A stretch of DNA of 6,281 nucleotides from an uncultured Clostridia bacterium (GTDB taxonomy: Bacteria; Bacillota; Clostridia; Christensenellales; Aristaeellaceae). Under the pieces are notes generated by a model. It was not told the origin of the DNA and did not search any database. It worked only from the letters and a program-made list of their open reading frames with translations. The number at the start of each line of letters is the position of its first letter. Position 1 is the first letter of the stretch. Shown here piece by piece: positions 6,102 to 6,281 of the stretch. Where the stretch lies: assembly GCA_934615235.1 (NCBI GenBank), contig CAKTTL010000135.1, positions 1 through 6,281 on the forward strand. The letters are read 5' to 3'. A program made the translations under genes and the position numbers.

Positions 6102-6107
6102 AAGGAG
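6102..6107 (+). promoter_or_regulatory. Ribosome binding site AAGGAG of the divergent binding-protein gene
   Basis: AAGGAG lies 10 nt before the ATG at 6118, slightly longer than ideal spacing. It supports that start, which also gives a complete signal peptide. Confidence 0.7.
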
Positions 6108-6117
6108 CGTTCCCTGT

Positions 6118-6281
6118 ATGAAGAAGATTCTCGCTGTGCTGCTGGCTCTGATTCTGGTGCTTGGCGTAACCTCCGCGTTCGCCGACGAAATGAAGAAGCC
6201 CATTAAGGTAGGCGTCACCATCTACCAGTTCAACGACAACTTCATGACCCTGTACCGCACCGAGCTGCAGAAGTATCTGGA
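6118..6281 (+). CDS. mglB: Galactose-type ABC transporter substrate-binding protein, N-terminal part (runs off right edge)
   Basis: The first 54 codons of a secreted sugar-binding protein. Residues 1-22 form a type I signal peptide with likely cleavage at AFA|DE and no lipobox Cys. The mature start KVGVTIYQFNDNFM closely matches MglB (GVTIYKYDDNFM), keeping the sugar-contacting Asp (D40) and stacking Phe (F42). It is a paralog of the product encoded at 649-1659, sharing the GV-x-x-Y-xxx-D-x-FM pattern. It is divergent from the regulator operon and is probably the first gene of a transporter operon (ATPase and permease would lie beyond the edge). Substrate choice within galactose, methyl-galactoside or glucose cannot be settled from this fragment. 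Confidence 0.85.
   Translation, partial: MKKILAVLLALILVLGVTSAFADEMKKPIKVGVTIYQFNDNFMTLYRTELQKYL

Noticed and set aside
5886..6221. Minus-strand ORF (111 codons) across the intergenic region and the start of the divergent gene
   Set aside because: It is antisense to a clear signal peptide, covers both promoters, and has low-complexity Arg runs from GC-rich DNA. Its internal ATGs lack ribosome sites.
1..6281. tRNA, rRNA, CRISPR array, riboswitch or insertion sequence
   Set aside because: No spaced identical repeats, cloverleaf-type sequence, terminal inverted repeats or transposase motifs were seen. The 84-nt leader before the regulator is too short and unstructured to call a riboswitch.

Overview
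The window looks like a chromosomal segment from a moderately high-GC Firmicutes bacterium of the class Clostridia or a relative. The evidence is the YesM/YesN-type two-component pair, strong purine-rich ribosome binding sites, GTG and TTG starts, and galactose-type sugar-binding proteins next to the regulators. No rRNA or tRNA gene is present, so the taxon cannot be fixed further. Both fully typical binding proteins carry type I signal peptides without a lipobox cysteine, which is uncommon for single-membrane Firmicutes.

Positions 1-648 hold no intact recognised gene. They contain what looks like prophage debris: a minus-strand fragment of a tail tape-measure-like protein (1-315, with a 44-codon degenerate repeat), a tiny plus-strand ORF (323-424), and a minus-strand hypothetical fragment (316-618). 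These pieces abut in opposite orientations.

Positions 649-5855 form one tight minus-strand operon. Transcription order is response regulator (5855-4260, GTG start), sensor histidine kinase (4263-2518, TTG start), a membrane-anchored divergent sugar-binding-protein-like protein (2521-1679), and a galactose/glucose-binding protein (1659-649). The first three genes are joined by 4-bp stop/start overlaps and the last follows after 19 bp. The regulator has a receiver domain and a C-terminal AraC-type DNA-binding domain. The kinase has an extracytoplasmic Cache-like domain, HAMP, His_kinase and HATPase_c domains.

Positions 5856-6117 are a divergent control region with a good minus-strand promoter for the operon, whose spacer carries a perfect 12-bp palindrome. 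A weaker plus-strand promoter lies upstream of a third binding-protein gene that starts at 6118 and runs off the right edge. That gene shares the N-terminal sugar-binding signature and is probably the first gene of the actual sugar ABC transporter.

The likely logic, by inference, is this. The membrane-anchored and/or secreted binding proteins, or the Cache domain itself, report extracellular galactose or glucose to the kinase. The kinase phosphorylates the AraC-type regulator, which then activates the divergent transporter gene and perhaps its own operon.
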